Shown piece by piece: positions 1 to 8,995 of a stretch of DNA of 64,000 nucleotides. The stretch covers positions 1-64,000 of the forward strand of contig NZ_NKHK02000008.1 in assembly GCF_002224245.2 (NCBI RefSeq). Reading direction: 5' to 3'. Each line of letters starts with the position of its first letter. Position 1 is the stretch's first letter. Origin of the DNA: Moraxella sp. VT-16-12. GTDB lineage: Bacteria; Pseudomonadota; Gammaproteobacteria; Pseudomonadales; Moraxellaceae. The notes under the pieces are model-generated. The model was given only the letters and a program-made list of their open reading frames with translations. It was not told the origin of the DNA and made no database searches. Both the position numbers and the translations under genes were made by a program.

Positions 1-64
1 TATTATACCTGATAAAATAGGATTGTAAAGGGGGTTTTGGAGATATTTTGTAAGTGGTTGGTTT

Positions 65-967
65 TTAAATGAAAATGACCAATCCATTTACCAAAACCAA
101 AATAGCCACAATAGCCCCCAGTTGTTTACCCAAGCAATCAGGGTGTGTGCGATATTTTTGTACAGCATAAATATGCCTTACCAGTAAAGGAACAGCCAAC
201 ATTAACATCCATGCTGTTTGATCTGCTGCCACTAAATGCCACACATAACAAAACATCGCCAGTCCAAAAAGTCCAAAGTAAGCAATGATTTTGTATCTGC
301 CCAGCACAAGTGCAAGGGTTATTTTGCCACTTATTTTATCGCTGGCTACATCTCGCAAGTTATTGATATACAAGACGCACGCAGACATCAATCCCACTCC
401 CATGGCAATCACAACATGGCACATCTCCACCTTGCCCACTTGCAACCAATAACCACCTAATACCGCCATAAACCCAAAGAAAATTAGTACAGAAAGCTCT
501 CCAAGTGCTTGATAGCCGTAGGGTTTTTTGCCCATTGTATAGCCAATCGCTGCCAGAATGGATGCCGCCCCCAAACCAAAAAATAGCAAAATCTCTTTGA
601 GATTTGACAGGCTCAGCCAAATCAAAAGCCCACCTGCAAACATGGTTTGAAACAACCAAACCATCAACCACCACCAAACTTGTTGTGATGACACCACGCC
701 ACTTCCCACAAGACGTGTTGGGCTATCAGCATGACGATGCTGGTCCGTGCCACGAATGCCGTCGCCTAAGTCATTAGCAAGATTGGATAAAATTTGTAAG
801 GATAAAGCAGTATAAATAATAAGCCAAGCCATCAACCATTGATGACCATCAAAACCACCCAAAGTACGGTATGCCAAACTTTGCCCAACCCCAAGACTTG
901 TTATGGCAATGGGGTAAGTGCGTGGACGAGTGGCAGATAAAAACTGACAAATGGTAGATTTTGGCAT
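65..967 (-). CDS. menA: 1,4-dihydroxy-2-naphthoate polyprenyltransferase (MenA)
   Basis: This 300-aa integral membrane UbiA-superfamily prenyltransferase attaches a polyprenyl chain to 1,4-dihydroxy-2-naphthoate in menaquinone synthesis. The two Asp-rich prenyl-diphosphate/Mg binding motifs are visible: NDLGDG at residues 65-70 followed by a conserved DSPTRLVGSG, and NNLRDVASD at 202-210. About eight hydrophobic segments surround them, and the length is usual for the family. It is the last gene of a minus-strand run rlmJ-pssA-menA and starts 29 bp after pssA. No other men genes lie in the window, so the pathway assignment rests on family resemblance. Confidence 0.9.
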   Translation of the reverse strand: MPKSTICQFLSATRPRTYPIAITSLGVGQSLAYRTLGGFDGHQWLMAWLIIYTALSLQILSNLANDLGDGIRGTDQHRHADSPTRLVGSGVVSSQQVWWWLMVWLFQTMFAGGLLIWLSLSNLKEILLFFGLGAASILAAIGYTMGKKPYGYQALGELSVLIFFGFMAVLGGYWLQVGKVEMCHVVIAMGVGLMSACVLYINNLRDVASDKISGKITLALVLGRYKIIAYFGLFGLAMFCYVWHLVAADQTAWMLMLAVPLLVRHIYAVQKYRTHPDCLGKQLGAIVAILVLVNGLVIFI

Positions 968-996
968 GATGTGGTGATTTTAAAATCATCTGATGG

Positions 997-1788
997 CTAT
1001 TTGGTATAAGTCTTTTTGGTGGTTAATGTTGTCCAAAATCCGCTTATTGCATAAATGACTCCAATGGCAAGCACCCCCACAGGAATGTCATAAAGTATCA
1101 CACCCATGATGAGTACGCCCACAATCAATGCCACAAAAGGGACTTTTTTCTTGTCAAATTCTTTAAAACTATAATATTTGACATTACTAACCATCAGCAA
1201 TCCACAAATCACCGTCCATATCGCACACCCAATAGCAAGAGCATGGGGCGTAAGATTGGCGTGATCCTTGGCAACCATCACACTTGATGTTACCAAAATC
1301 GCCGCCAAGGGGCTTGCCAAACCAATAAAGTAGCGTTTGTCCACCACACCAATTTGCACATTAAACCTTGCCAAACGAAATGCCGCACACGCCGTAAACA
1401 CAAACGCACAAGCAAGACCAAATCGTCCCAAATCAGACAGAGCAAAATGATACATTAAGATGGCAGGAGCAAGCCCAAAAGCGATACAATCGGCAAGACT
1501 GTCAAACTGCTCACCAAAAGGGCTTTGGGCGTTAAGCATACGAGCTGCTCGTCCGTCCATACCATCTAAAATCGCTGATAAAAAAATGGCAAGGCAGGCT
1601 TTGGTAAAATCACCACTGGCACTAGATGTGATGGAAAAAAACGCCGAGAGCATGGATGCTGTCGTGATAAGATTGGGCACAAGATACACACCGCGACTTA
1701 CCTTTTTGGTGTTACCTAATTGCTCAGTTTCCACCACTTCAAAAGTGATGCCATCATGGTCATCATCAGATTGGTTTGATTTGTTCAT
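997..1788 (-). CDS. pssA: CDP-diacylglycerol--serine O-phosphatidyltransferase (PssA)
   Basis: This 263-aa membrane enzyme makes phosphatidylserine from CDP-diacylglycerol and serine, the first step to phosphatidylethanolamine. The full CDP-alcohol phosphotransferase signature is present at residues 75-100 (D75..D78-G79..A82-R83, G92, D96, D100). The rest is a series of hydrophobic helices, with a short hydrophilic N-terminus of about 30 residues. It belongs to the multi-spanning type II Pss group rather than the E. coli phospholipase-D-like type. It lies 25 bp downstream of rlmJ and upstream of menA in the same orientation, probably one transcript. Confidence 0.92.
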   Translation of the reverse strand: MNKSNQSDDDHDGITFEVVETEQLGNTKKVSRGVYLVPNLITTASMLSAFFSITSSASGDFTKACLAIFLSAILDGMDGRAARMLNAQSPFGEQFDSLADCIAFGLAPAILMYHFALSDLGRFGLACAFVFTACAAFRLARFNVQIGVVDKRYFIGLASPLAAILVTSSVMVAKDHANLTPHALAIGCAIWTVICGLLMVSNVKYYSFKEFDKKKVPFVALIVGVLIMGVILYDIPVGVLAIGVIYAISGFWTTLTTKKTYTK

Positions 1789-1813
1789 GGTTTATTTGGT
1801 TATTTTATAATCA

Positions 1814-2692
1814 TCACTCGCCCACCAACCACTTTACCACCACCATGTCATCAAGACTCATGCGTGGTGCGTCTGCGGGCTTTAATATAGGGGCCAGCGT
1901 TGTTAAGATGTCTTTGGCATGCTCATCAAACTGCCAAGGCGGATTGATGACAAACAATCCTGTGCCATTCATACCCACCGCCACATCATTGGGGTATAAA
2001 TTCAGCTCACAAATCAGCTGTTTTTTGATGCCAGTGCGTTTCATTTTTTTATAAAAAAGCTCAACCGCTTCTTTATTTTTGATGGGATACCACAGCACAA
2101 ACGTCCCTGTGGCAAACTTCTTATGACTTGCCACAAGCAAATCCACCAAACGGCTAAAATCTTTATGCTCTTGTTCAAAGGGTGGGTCAAGCAGGATAAT
2201 ACCACGTTTTTCTTTGGGGGGCAGCACCGCAGGCACACCTTCAAAAGCGTTGCGATGATGAATGCCAATAGGTAACTGGTACAGCTGATAATTTAGGGCG
2301 TCGTACTCATCTGCTTGACTTTCAAAAGCTTCAGCTCGCAAAGGTGCGTCTGTACTATGGTGCAAGGCGTGGTTGGCAATCCACCATGGCGAGCCCGGAT
2401 AAACATATTTGTCATAAGTTTTACGAGCAGTTGCAAGGTCAAGCAAATATTGAGCGATGGCTTTGGGTGGTGTACCAAGATTGGCGTTTTCTAAGGCACC
2501 GATACCTTTATCTGCTTCGCCTGTTTTGCTTGCTTCTGTACTTTGTAGTGAATACAGCCCCCGCCCACCATAGGCATCTAGCACATAAAAAGGTTTGGCT
2601 TTGGCACTAAATTGGCTAAGTAATTGTAATAATAAAATGTGTTTGGCAACATCGGCAAAATTGCCAGCATGATAGGCGTGCTTGTAATTCAT
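1814..2692 (-). CDS. rlmJ: 23S rRNA (adenine(2030)-N6)-methyltransferase (RlmJ)
   Basis: This 292-aa SAM-dependent methyltransferase of the RlmJ/ComJ family methylates A2030 of 23S rRNA. The N-terminus MNYKHAYHAGNFADVAKH is typical of the family. A glycine-rich SAM-binding loop (DAYGGRG, residues 39-45) and the catalytic DPPFE motif (169-173) are visible. Length and motif spacing match the E. coli protein. It is the first gene of the minus-strand group with pssA and menA; about 215 bp of non-coding DNA separates it from the divergent oxygenase gene. Confidence 0.9.
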   Translation of the reverse strand: MNYKHAYHAGNFADVAKHILLLQLLSQFSAKAKPFYVLDAYGGRGLYSLQSTEASKTGEADKGIGALENANLGTPPKAIAQYLLDLATARKTYDKYVYPGSPWWIANHALHHSTDAPLRAEAFESQADEYDALNYQLYQLPIGIHHRNAFEGVPAVLPPKEKRGIILLDPPFEQEHKDFSRLVDLLVASHKKFATGTFVLWYPIKNKEAVELFYKKMKRTGIKKQLICELNLYPNDVAVGMNGTGLFVINPPWQFDEHAKDILTTLAPILKPADAPRMSLDDMVVVKWLVGE

Positions 2693-2910
2693 ATAAATTT
2701 ATTAATCATTAAATGACTTATAATACCATAAGCTCAATGTTTTTGGCTATTTTATTTTGGTTGCCATCTGGCAAGTGCCATGTAAACAAATGACTGCTGA
2801 TTTGACAAAACAGCCATTGGGTTCACTGATAAAATTCATCACATGATAAAATTTTGGCTTATTTTTACATGATATTTTGATAAAATAAGATAATTTTTTA
2901 TGCGATTTTG

Positions 2911-3516
2911 ATGATGAATACAGTTTTTACAGCCGATTGGCACGCCCAAATATCCACGCGCCTAGATAATTTTATTGCCACAGGTACGATGGTGCTAGAT
3001 GATGTGTTTGATGACAATGATTTGACCGCTTTGCAACAAGAAAGTGGCTTTATCACTTACAAGGCTGCACATTTAACTCATGGCGAACGAATGGCAAACA
3101 TTCGTGGCGATAGCATTCGCTGGATTGATGAGTCTTGCCCTGCTGGCATGGCGTATTTGGCAAGCATCAATGCGTTGGGGCGGTATTTTAACCAGTCGCT
3201 TTATACAGGCATTCGCCACGCCGAAGCCCACTATGCCTGCTATCCGTCAGGCTTTGGCTATCAATGGCACACCGACAACCCCAAAGGACGTGATGAACGG
3301 GTAATCTCTGCGGTGTTTTATTTAAATGACGACTGGACAGACAGTGATGGCGGACAAATCACAGTCATTGATAAACAAGGTCGCACCATACAGCTGCTGC
3401 CCAAACTGGGTCGTTTGGTAATTTTTGATAGCAACCTACTCCACCAAGTAGAAATCACCCACAGACAACGCTTTTCTATCGCCACTTGGCTACGGCGTGA
3501 TGATGGGGTGTTGTAA
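2911..3516 (+). CDS. 2OG-Fe(II) oxygenase, SM-20/prolyl-hydroxylase-like
   Basis: This protein of about 201 aa looks like a 2-oxoglutarate/Fe(II) dioxygenase of the SM-20/PHD type. The iron triad is readable as H120-x-D122 (in WHTDNP) and H178 (LLHQVE). A 2OG-binding Arg follows near 187 (HRQRFSIATW). The stretch AHYACYPSGFGYQWHTD and the DGGQI loop are typical of bacterial prolyl hydroxylase-like enzymes. A related Pseudomonas enzyme (PPHD) hydroxylates EF-Tu; whether this one does is unknown. The frame is open from a TTG at 2908. I prefer the ATG at 2911 or 2914, though no strong ribosome-binding site decides it. Confidence 0.8.
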   Translation: MMNTVFTADWHAQISTRLDNFIATGTMVLDDVFDDNDLTALQQESGFITYKAAHLTHGERMANIRGDSIRWIDESCPAGMAYLASINALGRYFNQSLYTGIRHAEAHYACYPSGFGYQWHTDNPKGRDERVISAVFYLNDDWTDSDGGQITVIDKQGRTIQLLPKLGRLVIFDSNLLHQVEITHRQRFSIATWLRRDDGVL

Positions 3517-3579
3517 CTTAATTGGCAGATAACTCAGTTTTTGTTCAAATTTAAGGATGCATATAAATTAAGGACAGGT

Positions 3580-4170
3580 ATGAACATTTATTGTTTGTTG
3601 TTTCACGACTATGAAACGCTGGATTTGATGGGAGCGGTAGAGTTTTTGGCTCGTTGCCCTGATGTGCGTTTGCATTATGTCTCACAGTTTGGCGGCTTGG
3701 TTGATAGCCATCAAGGATTTGCTGTACAAACCACGCCACTAGATGGTTTATCCACAGACAGCATTTTGGTGGTGCCGGGCGGACAAGGCACACGCACTTT
3801 GGTCAATGATGCACTATTTTTGCAACAACTTGCCACATGGGTGGAACAAGCCAGTATATGTCTCAGCATTTGCACAGGCTCGGCACTTTTGGCAAAAGCA
3901 GGCTGTTTGGACGACAAAAAAGCCACCACAAATAAAAAAGCATACGCATGGGCAACCAGCCAAAGCAGTCAAGTACATTGGCAAAAACACGCTCGCTGGG
4001 TACATGATGGCAAATTTTATACTTCATCAGGGGTGTCAGCAGGCATGGACATGACACTTGGCTTTATCGCTGATTATTATGGCAAACACATCGCCCAAGA
4101 GATTGCCAATCACTGCGAATACCGCTGGCAAAGCGACCCAAGTCTTGATGAGTTTGCAGATTTATATTAA
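3580..4170 (+). CDS. DJ-1/PfpI family protein
   Basis: This 196-aa protein has the DJ-1/PfpI class I glutamine amidotransferase-like fold. The nucleophile elbow is SICTGS with Cys98. The conserved acidic residue is in the MGAVEF segment (E21), and a VVPGG oxyanion-hole motif lies at 64-68. It is closest in style to the AraC-type DJ-1 domain or isonitrile hydratase-like proteins, but there is no DNA-binding domain, so the substrate is unknown. The frame is open from 3541, but the ATG at 3580 has AGGACAGG just upstream and starts exactly at the first beta-strand. It follows the 2OG oxygenase and precedes the ADP-ribosylglycohydrolase on the same strand. Confidence 0.82.
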   Translation: MNIYCLLFHDYETLDLMGAVEFLARCPDVRLHYVSQFGGLVDSHQGFAVQTTPLDGLSTDSILVVPGGQGTRTLVNDALFLQQLATWVEQASICLSICTGSALLAKAGCLDDKKATTNKKAYAWATSQSSQVHWQKHARWVHDGKFYTSSGVSAGMDMTLGFIADYYGKHIAQEIANHCEYRWQSDPSLDEFADLY

Positions 4171-4245
4171 ATGTTTTCAACTGTGTATGGATGATAAATC
4201 CACACAAAATCACAAACAATCACACAACACCAAAAAAGCACAAAT

Positions 4246-5160
4246 ATGGCAGACATACATTTATTTGACCGCAGCCAAGGCTGTTTGCTAGGTTTGGCGG
4301 TTGGCGATGCCCTTGGTGCAGCCATAGAATTTCGCCCAAAAGACAGTTTTGCCCCCATCAAAGATATGATGGGTGGTGGCATATTTAACCTAAAAAAAGG
4401 ACAATGGACAGATGACACTTCCATGGCGTTGTGCTTGGCAGACAGTTTAATCGCCCAACAAGGCTTTGACCCCCAAGACCAAATGCAACGATATTATCGT
4501 TGGTATCAATTGGGCGAAAACTCAGTAACAGGCAAATGCTTTGGTATGGGCAAAACCGTCCTACAAGCCTTAACGCTTTTCAAATATGTTGGGGCTTATG
4601 CAGGTTCAGACAATCCAAAAAGCTCAGGCAATGGCTCACTAATGCGACTTGCCCCTGTGCCAATTTTTTATCATCATGACCTAAGCTGTGCAGTAAAATA
4701 CAGTATATTAAGCTCAAAAACGACACACGGCTCGCCAGAGTGTCTGTCCGCCTGTGCTTATTTTGGCGAAATATTGTGGCACGCTTTACATGGTGAAACC
4801 AACAAAGACACCCTACTAACCCCCACAAGCAACTACGCCTTTTCGCCCAACATACAAACCATCATTGATGGTAGTTTTAAACAAAAAGCTCGTGATGACA
4901 TTTTTGGTACAGGCTATGTGGTAAACAGTCTTGAAGCGGCTTTGTGGTGTTTTTATCATACAGATAATTTTAAAGACGCTGTGCTACAAGCGGCAAATCT
5001 TGGTGATGATGCTGACACTACTGCTGCCATCACAGGGCAGATTGCAGGAGCGTATTATGGCTTGGCTGACATGCCCCAAGATTGGGTACACAATGTTGCT
5101 TGGCATGAATATATTTTACAAATCGCAAATAAGCTACTTACCAAAAATCCCCAAGAATAA
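4246..5160 (+). CDS. ADP-ribosylglycohydrolase family protein
   Basis: This 304-aa DraG/ARH-like hydrolase would remove ADP-ribose from a protein, nucleic acid or small molecule. The binuclear metal site is clear: TDDTSM at residues 55-60 and GDDADT at 253-258. The family motif SSGNGSLMR lies at 126-134 and a GLAVGDALG N-terminal helix at 16-24. All key Asp residues are present, so it should be active. Target unknown; no nitrogenase genes or ADP-ribosyltransferase are seen nearby, so a DraG role in nitrogen regulation is unlikely. It is 75 bp from the DJ-1 gene. Confidence 0.88.
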   Translation: MADIHLFDRSQGCLLGLAVGDALGAAIEFRPKDSFAPIKDMMGGGIFNLKKGQWTDDTSMALCLADSLIAQQGFDPQDQMQRYYRWYQLGENSVTGKCFGMGKTVLQALTLFKYVGAYAGSDNPKSSGNGSLMRLAPVPIFYHHDLSCAVKYSILSSKTTHGSPECLSACAYFGEILWHALHGETNKDTLLTPTSNYAFSPNIQTIIDGSFKQKARDDIFGTGYVVNSLEAALWCFYHTDNFKDAVLQAANLGDDADTTAAITGQIAGAYYGLADMPQDWVHNVAWHEYILQIANKLLTKNPQE

Positions 5161-5188
5161 ACGCACCCCATCGCCACCACAATACAAA

Positions 5189-5218
5189 TTGTCAATTCCC
5201 CATAAATTGTGGCATAAT
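5189..5218 (+). promoter_or_regulatory. Candidate sigma-70 promoter for the Ala/Lys/Thr-rich lipoprotein
   Basis: TTGTCA at 5189-5194 and CATAAT at 5213-5218 are separated by 18 bp. The pair lies 36 bp upstream of the lipoprotein start, just after the ADP-ribosylglycohydrolase gene. Called from sequence match only. Confidence 0.5.
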
Positions 5219-5253
5219 ATAGCCACCATTATGTCCTAATTTTTGGAGTTATC

Positions 5254-5682
5254 ATGAAAGCCAAGTTCACCCTAGCCATCATCGCTACCGCTACCTTAAT
5301 AACTGCCTGTGGTGGCAATCATGAGAAAGTTTATGCTGTGGACAAAATAGAAGAAGCTCAAAAACAAGCCCTAGAAAAAGCCCCAAAAGCCGAAGAGATT
5401 AAATTTGCCGACCACGGTCAAACGCCAATGGGTGGTGTTGGTGGTGCAAACCCACAACAGCCCACAGCTACCCAAGCGGCTGAATCCGCCAAAGCAGCAG
5501 CAGTTGCCGAAGCTCTAACCACCGCTCATCATGGTGCTGCCACCAACGAATCTGCTACTGCCAATGAAGCAGTTGCTACCGCAGATGCCACCAAAACCGA
5601 CACTCCCAAAGCTGACACCGCCAAAACCGACGAAACACCCAGTGAAACCCCCAAAACTGACACCCAAGCACCAAGCCAATAA
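5254..5682 (+). CDS. Low-complexity Ala/Lys/Thr-rich lipoprotein
   Basis: This 142-aa predicted lipoprotein has a signal peptide ending in the lipobox ITAC followed by GGN. The mature part has no recognisable domain. It begins with a charged helix (KIEEAQKQALEKAPKAEE), then becomes rich in Ala, Thr, Lys, Pro and Asp. Near the end a short unit like TDTPKAD/TDETPSE recurs, coded by imperfect repeats that could expand or contract. It is preceded by a good promoter and a GGAG ribosome-binding site and followed by a terminator hairpin, so it looks like a single-gene unit. Function unknown. Confidence 0.75.
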   Translation: MKAKFTLAIIATATLITACGGNHEKVYAVDKIEEAQKQALEKAPKAEEIKFADHGQTPMGGVGGANPQQPTATQAAESAKAAAVAEALTTAHHGAATNESATANEAVATADATKTDTPKADTAKTDETPSETPKTDTQAPSQ

Positions 5683-5687
5683 TACAA

Positions 5688-5715
5688 AAATACCACTCCT
5701 ATTGGGGCGGTATTT
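5688..5715 (+). terminator. Hairpin between the lipoprotein and SPOR genes
   Basis: AAATACC at 5688-5694 pairs with GGTATTT at 5709-5715; an inner CTCC/GGGG pairing gives a long stem around TATT. It sits between convergent genes and may serve both. Confidence 0.55.
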
Positions 5716-5734
5716 CGTCAATGCCAATGACGGC

Positions 5735-6463
5735 TTAGTGCCTTCTTTGCTCTATCAGCAGTGAATCAATGCCATTGTTGCTTAGTTTTCTTTCTGCTTC
5801 AATGGCTGACATTCGGTTAGAAAACGGCACAGAGATGACCTGATACAACGACACGCCTGATGGGTCTATGCGATGTACCACCCGTGCATCCACGCCCGCC
5901 ATGATGACTTCTAGGCGTTTTTTATCCGCTTCTTCGGCATTGTCATAACTACGCACTTGTAAAATGTAAGTCTTGCCAGTTTGAGCAGTACTAATTTGTA
6001 TTTGGTCTATTTGCTTATCCGTCTGGGTGTCTGATGGGTCATCATAGGTGTCATTTTCTTCTACCACGGTGATTTGTGCATCATCAGCCTTAGTGCTGAC
6101 CACCACATCTGGGGAGCGTACTGTTTCGGTGCTAGATGGATTTTGACTGTTTGTGTTTGAAGTGCTGCTCTCATCAGGATCGTTGCCCAAGCCTGCCTGA
6201 CTGCTGCGAAAGCTACGCTCGGGCAAAATCTCATAAAATTCATACTCTTCGGGTTTTTTTTGCTCTTGGGGCAAAGGTGTTACAGGCACTTCTTGATTAA
6301 CGTCCACATCTTTTTTAAAGCTATCAAACAATGGAGATAAATACAAAAATACCGCAATCATCACCGTAATAATCGCCCCCACAAACATCCACAAAAGACT
6401 CGCCCAACCCAAACGTGTGCGAGCTTGTTCTTTGCGACTGACAGGTTCTTTATAAGGCTTCAT
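5735..6463 (-). CDS. SPOR-domain inner-membrane protein
   Basis: This 242-aa protein has a short cytoplasmic N-terminus, one transmembrane helix (about residues 22-45), a low-complexity Ser/Thr/Asp linker, and a C-terminal SPOR domain (about 165-240: YILQVRSYDNAEEADKKR to SLLIEQRRH). SPOR domains bind denuded septal peptidoglycan, so a cell-division or septum-remodelling role similar to FtsN is likely. It is not next to argS, where FtsN-like genes often lie. It stands alone, convergent with the upstream lipoprotein gene. Confidence 0.82.
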   Translation of the reverse strand: MKPYKEPVSRKEQARTRLGWASLLWMFVGAIITVMIAVFLYLSPLFDSFKKDVDVNQEVPVTPLPQEQKKPEEYEFYEILPERSFRSSQAGLGNDPDESSTSNTNSQNPSSTETVRSPDVVVSTKADDAQITVVEENDTYDDPSDTQTDKQIDQIQISTAQTGKTYILQVRSYDNAEEADKKRLEVIMAGVDARVVHRIDPSGVSLYQVISVPFSNRMSAIEAERKLSNNGIDSLLIEQRRH

Positions 6464-6741
6464 GGAGTTCTCTATTTATTTTAATAAAAACCAAACAAAC
6501 TTTAACACATCTTTGATTTGAATTGTTGTGATGAATGGATATACTGCTAAATTGATTAAATTATAATCATATTATCTCAATTTTATCATCAAAGCCAATT
6601 AATAGGCAGACTGCTTTTATTTTAGCAAGTTTTAATCACTTTGGCAATTTTAGAATTTAAGAGACACCCCACTAAAAAATTTCATTGGTTTTTGTTATAA
6701 TATGTCTGATATGTGGTTAAGTGGTTAAATTTGGGGGTTAT

Positions 6742-6963
6742 ATGTTATTTGCCATTTCCGAAGGAACAATTGTTAAACTGGGTCTTTATGGATTACTGCC
6801 CATCTTTATTGGTTTTTTATTTTTTATTATGTGGGACATCTCCAAAAAATCACACGCAGGTAAAGCAGGCACATTTTGGATTTTTGTGGCATTAGGCATG
6901 GGATTTTTTGGATTTTTGGCAAAGATTGTGATTGAATTTGTCTTAGAAAAATTTATCTTGTAG
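6742..6963 (+). CDS. Small membrane protein, DUF2788-like
   Basis: This protein of about 73 aa has two predicted transmembrane helices separated by a short basic loop (WDISKKSHAGKAG). It resembles the DUF2788 family of small proteins found in Pseudomonas, Acinetobacter and Moraxella; function unknown. An upstream GTG at 6721 is in frame. The ATG at 6742 is preferred because a GGGGG ribosome-binding site lies 4 nt upstream. A TATAAT element lies at 6696-6701. The 3' end overlaps the convergent cmoB gene by 11 bp. Confidence 0.7.
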   Translation: MLFAISEGTIVKLGLYGLLPIFIGFLFFIMWDISKKSHAGKAGTFWIFVALGMGFFGFLAKIVIEFVLEKFIL

Positions 6964-7987
6964 CCACCATCACCGCCCTTTTGGGTCTGGGATGACCTTC
7001 TATGGTTTTGGTGTCATCATCAGGGTGCAAAAAATCAGCCAACGAATGATAGGTCATGTACTCGGTGGCACGTTGCTCTTGTGTGGTGGTGGTATTGATG
7101 TCCACGCAACGCACATTTTTAAAACCCACTTTGATGAGCCATTTGGTGAGTGCGTCCACGCTTGGTAAAAAATACACATTGTTCATCATCGCATAACGCT
7201 CTTGTGGCACAAGCACAGTATTTTCATCGCCATCTACCACCAGCGTCTCCAAAACAAGCTCTCCGCCTTTTTTAAGCTGATGTTTTAGCTGTAACAGACA
7301 TTCAAATGGGGAAGCACGATGATACAACACCCCCATACAAAACACCGTATCAAACAATCCGCCTTGCTCGGCCATGGGCAACTGTTCTAGTCCCACAGGA
7401 ATAAAATGCACAGGATAATTGCCATATTTATTTGTCATCTGTCCCAAAAAATGGCGTATCATCATAAACTGATGATAAAACAAACAAGACGGATCAATGA
7501 CCACCACCGTACTTGCTCCTGCCCCCACCATGCGAAATCCATGATAGCCTGAGCCACCGCCCACATCAAGCACACGCTTGCCTGTCAAGTCCGAAATAAA
7601 AGGCACTATCCGCTCCCACTTTAAATCAGACCGCCATTCAGTGTCTATATGTATCCGTCTGTCGCCTTGCCCAATCACAAATCCGCCTTTTCGCCACGGC
7701 ATCAAATTTTTGATGAGTGCTTGGGTTTTTTTAAAATCCGCATGACTAAAATCCACCACGGCAGTGATATCTTTGGCATCTAACTGCACTGACATGGGGG
7801 TAATTTTTGGCAACTTATCAATCACAGACGCATAATAAGGGGCGTGGGCGTAGCGATTTTTATCTTTGATGGACGACAGCCAGTCAGGAAGCCGTCTTAG
7901 CCAATCGGTCGCCTGCGGGTGATACAAACTCATATCAAATAAGGTATCATACAAAGCTTTTTCAGCAATAAAGATGGTATTTGGCAT
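6953..7987 (-). CDS. cmoB: tRNA U34 carboxymethyltransferase (CmoB)
   Basis: This 344-aa enzyme uses carboxy-S-adenosyl-L-methionine made by CmoA to convert 5-hydroxyuridine to 5-oxyacetyluridine at tRNA position 34, widening wobble reading. The PWRKGGF segment (97-103), IDTEWRSDLKWERI (114-127) and the SAM-like binding loop DVGGGSGY (141-148) are diagnostic. Length is close to the E. coli protein (about 323 aa) with a slightly longer C-terminus. It follows cmoA by 19 bp on the minus strand, so the two should be co-transcribed. Confidence 0.95.
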   Translation of the reverse strand: MPNTIFIAEKALYDTLFDMSLYHPQATDWLRRLPDWLSSIKDKNRYAHAPYYASVIDKLPKITPMSVQLDAKDITAVVDFSHADFKKTQALIKNLMPWRKGGFVIGQGDRRIHIDTEWRSDLKWERIVPFISDLTGKRVLDVGGGSGYHGFRMVGAGASTVVVIDPSCLFYHQFMMIRHFLGQMTNKYGNYPVHFIPVGLEQLPMAEQGGLFDTVFCMGVLYHRASPFECLLQLKHQLKKGGELVLETLVVDGDENTVLVPQERYAMMNNVYFLPSVDALTKWLIKVGFKNVRCVDINTTTTQEQRATEYMTYHSLADFLHPDDDTKTIEGHPRPKRAVMVATR

Positions 7988-8006
7988 GGCATTTCCAGTT
8001 TAATGG

Positions 8007-8786
8007 TCATTTAAAAGCAATCATGGACGCAAAATTTAAAAACATAAACCACGTCAGCACCCTATCAAACCCCGCCTGTCTTAGGCGGTCATGGTGCGTC
8101 TCTATCGTGTCAGTCATCAGCACATTTTCTAAGGCATCTCTTTTGCCACTGATTTGCAGCTCGCTGTATCCATTGGCACGCTTAAAATCATAATACCGCT
8201 CTACTCGCCAAGCATCATCTTGTTCATCGCCCAAATGAGTTTTTTCAGTCAATATCAAAATCCCCCCTTCATCTAGGGCGTCATAACATTTTTTTAACAA
8301 ATCAAGGCGTGTGTCTGGGGATAAAAATTGCAAGGTCAGATTTAGCACAATCATGTCGCACTTTTTAAATACAATGTGATTGACATCGTCCAACACAAAC
8401 TCAATGTCATGATTTGGATAATGTTCGCTCATCACTGCCTGAGCTTTATCAATCATCGCCGATGAAATGTCCACCGCCACAATGTGCAAATCATTGGGGG
8501 CGAATTTATCCGCCAAAGCAAACGACACCGCCCCAAGCGATGTTCCCAAATCATAAACACGGCTGATTTTTTTGCCATCTTTCAACTGACGATATGCCAA
8601 ATGACGTTTAGCAAGAATCGGGAGCATGGCAAGCATTTGTCCGTAACCTGGCACACTGCGACGAATCATGTCAGGAAAACACGCCACAACCGTCTCATCA
8701 AAACTAAAACGTGCGTGCTTATCTAAGGGGGTGGTAAATAGCATATCGTGGGTCATGGCTGTCTTTGTTGGGTTGATACTTGACAA
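8007..8786 (-). CDS. cmoA: Carboxy-S-adenosyl-L-methionine synthase (CmoA)
   Basis: This 259-aa SAM-fold enzyme converts SAM and prephenate to carboxy-SAM, the donor for CmoB. The glycine-rich loop [10 protein letters not shown] begins at residue 79. Typical CmoA segments [20 protein letters not shown] (about 30-49) and the late motif [10 protein letters not shown] are present. An internal ATG (residue 11, MTHDMLF) is a possible alternative start. It is the first gene of the cmoAB pair and is divergent from the lytic transglycosylase gene across about 209 bp. Confidence 0.93.
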   Translation of the reverse strand: MSSINPTKTAMTHDMLFTTPLDKHARFSFDETVVACFPDMIRRSVPGYGQMLAMLPILAKRHLAYRQLKDGKKISRVYDLGTSLGAVSFALADKFAPNDLHIVAVDISSAMIDKAQAVMSEHYPNHDIEFVLDDVNHIVFKKCDMIVLNLTLQFLSPDTRLDLLKKCYDALDEGGILILTEKTHLGDEQDDAWRVERYYDFKRANGYSELQISGKRDALENVLMTDTIETHHDRLRQAGFDRVLTWFMFLNFASMIAFK

Positions 8787-8995
8787 AAATGCGTTATTTT
8801 ACCACTTTTTTAAGACTTTGGCTGTTTTTCAAAAATGGCTTATTTTAATCGTGCTCACACTCCATTGCATTGAATGATTTTTACCAGAAAAAATCTTACC
8901 CCATTCTTACAAAACATTGGTTTTTGGCAATATCGCTTTTTATTTTTTCAAAAACTTTGTAAGATGACTTATTTTATATTGAGTGAAAATTTATC

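Noticed and set aside
4173-4203. Inverted repeat GTGTATGGAT/ATCCACAC after the DJ-1 gene.
   Set aside because: The stem is imperfect and no T tract follows.
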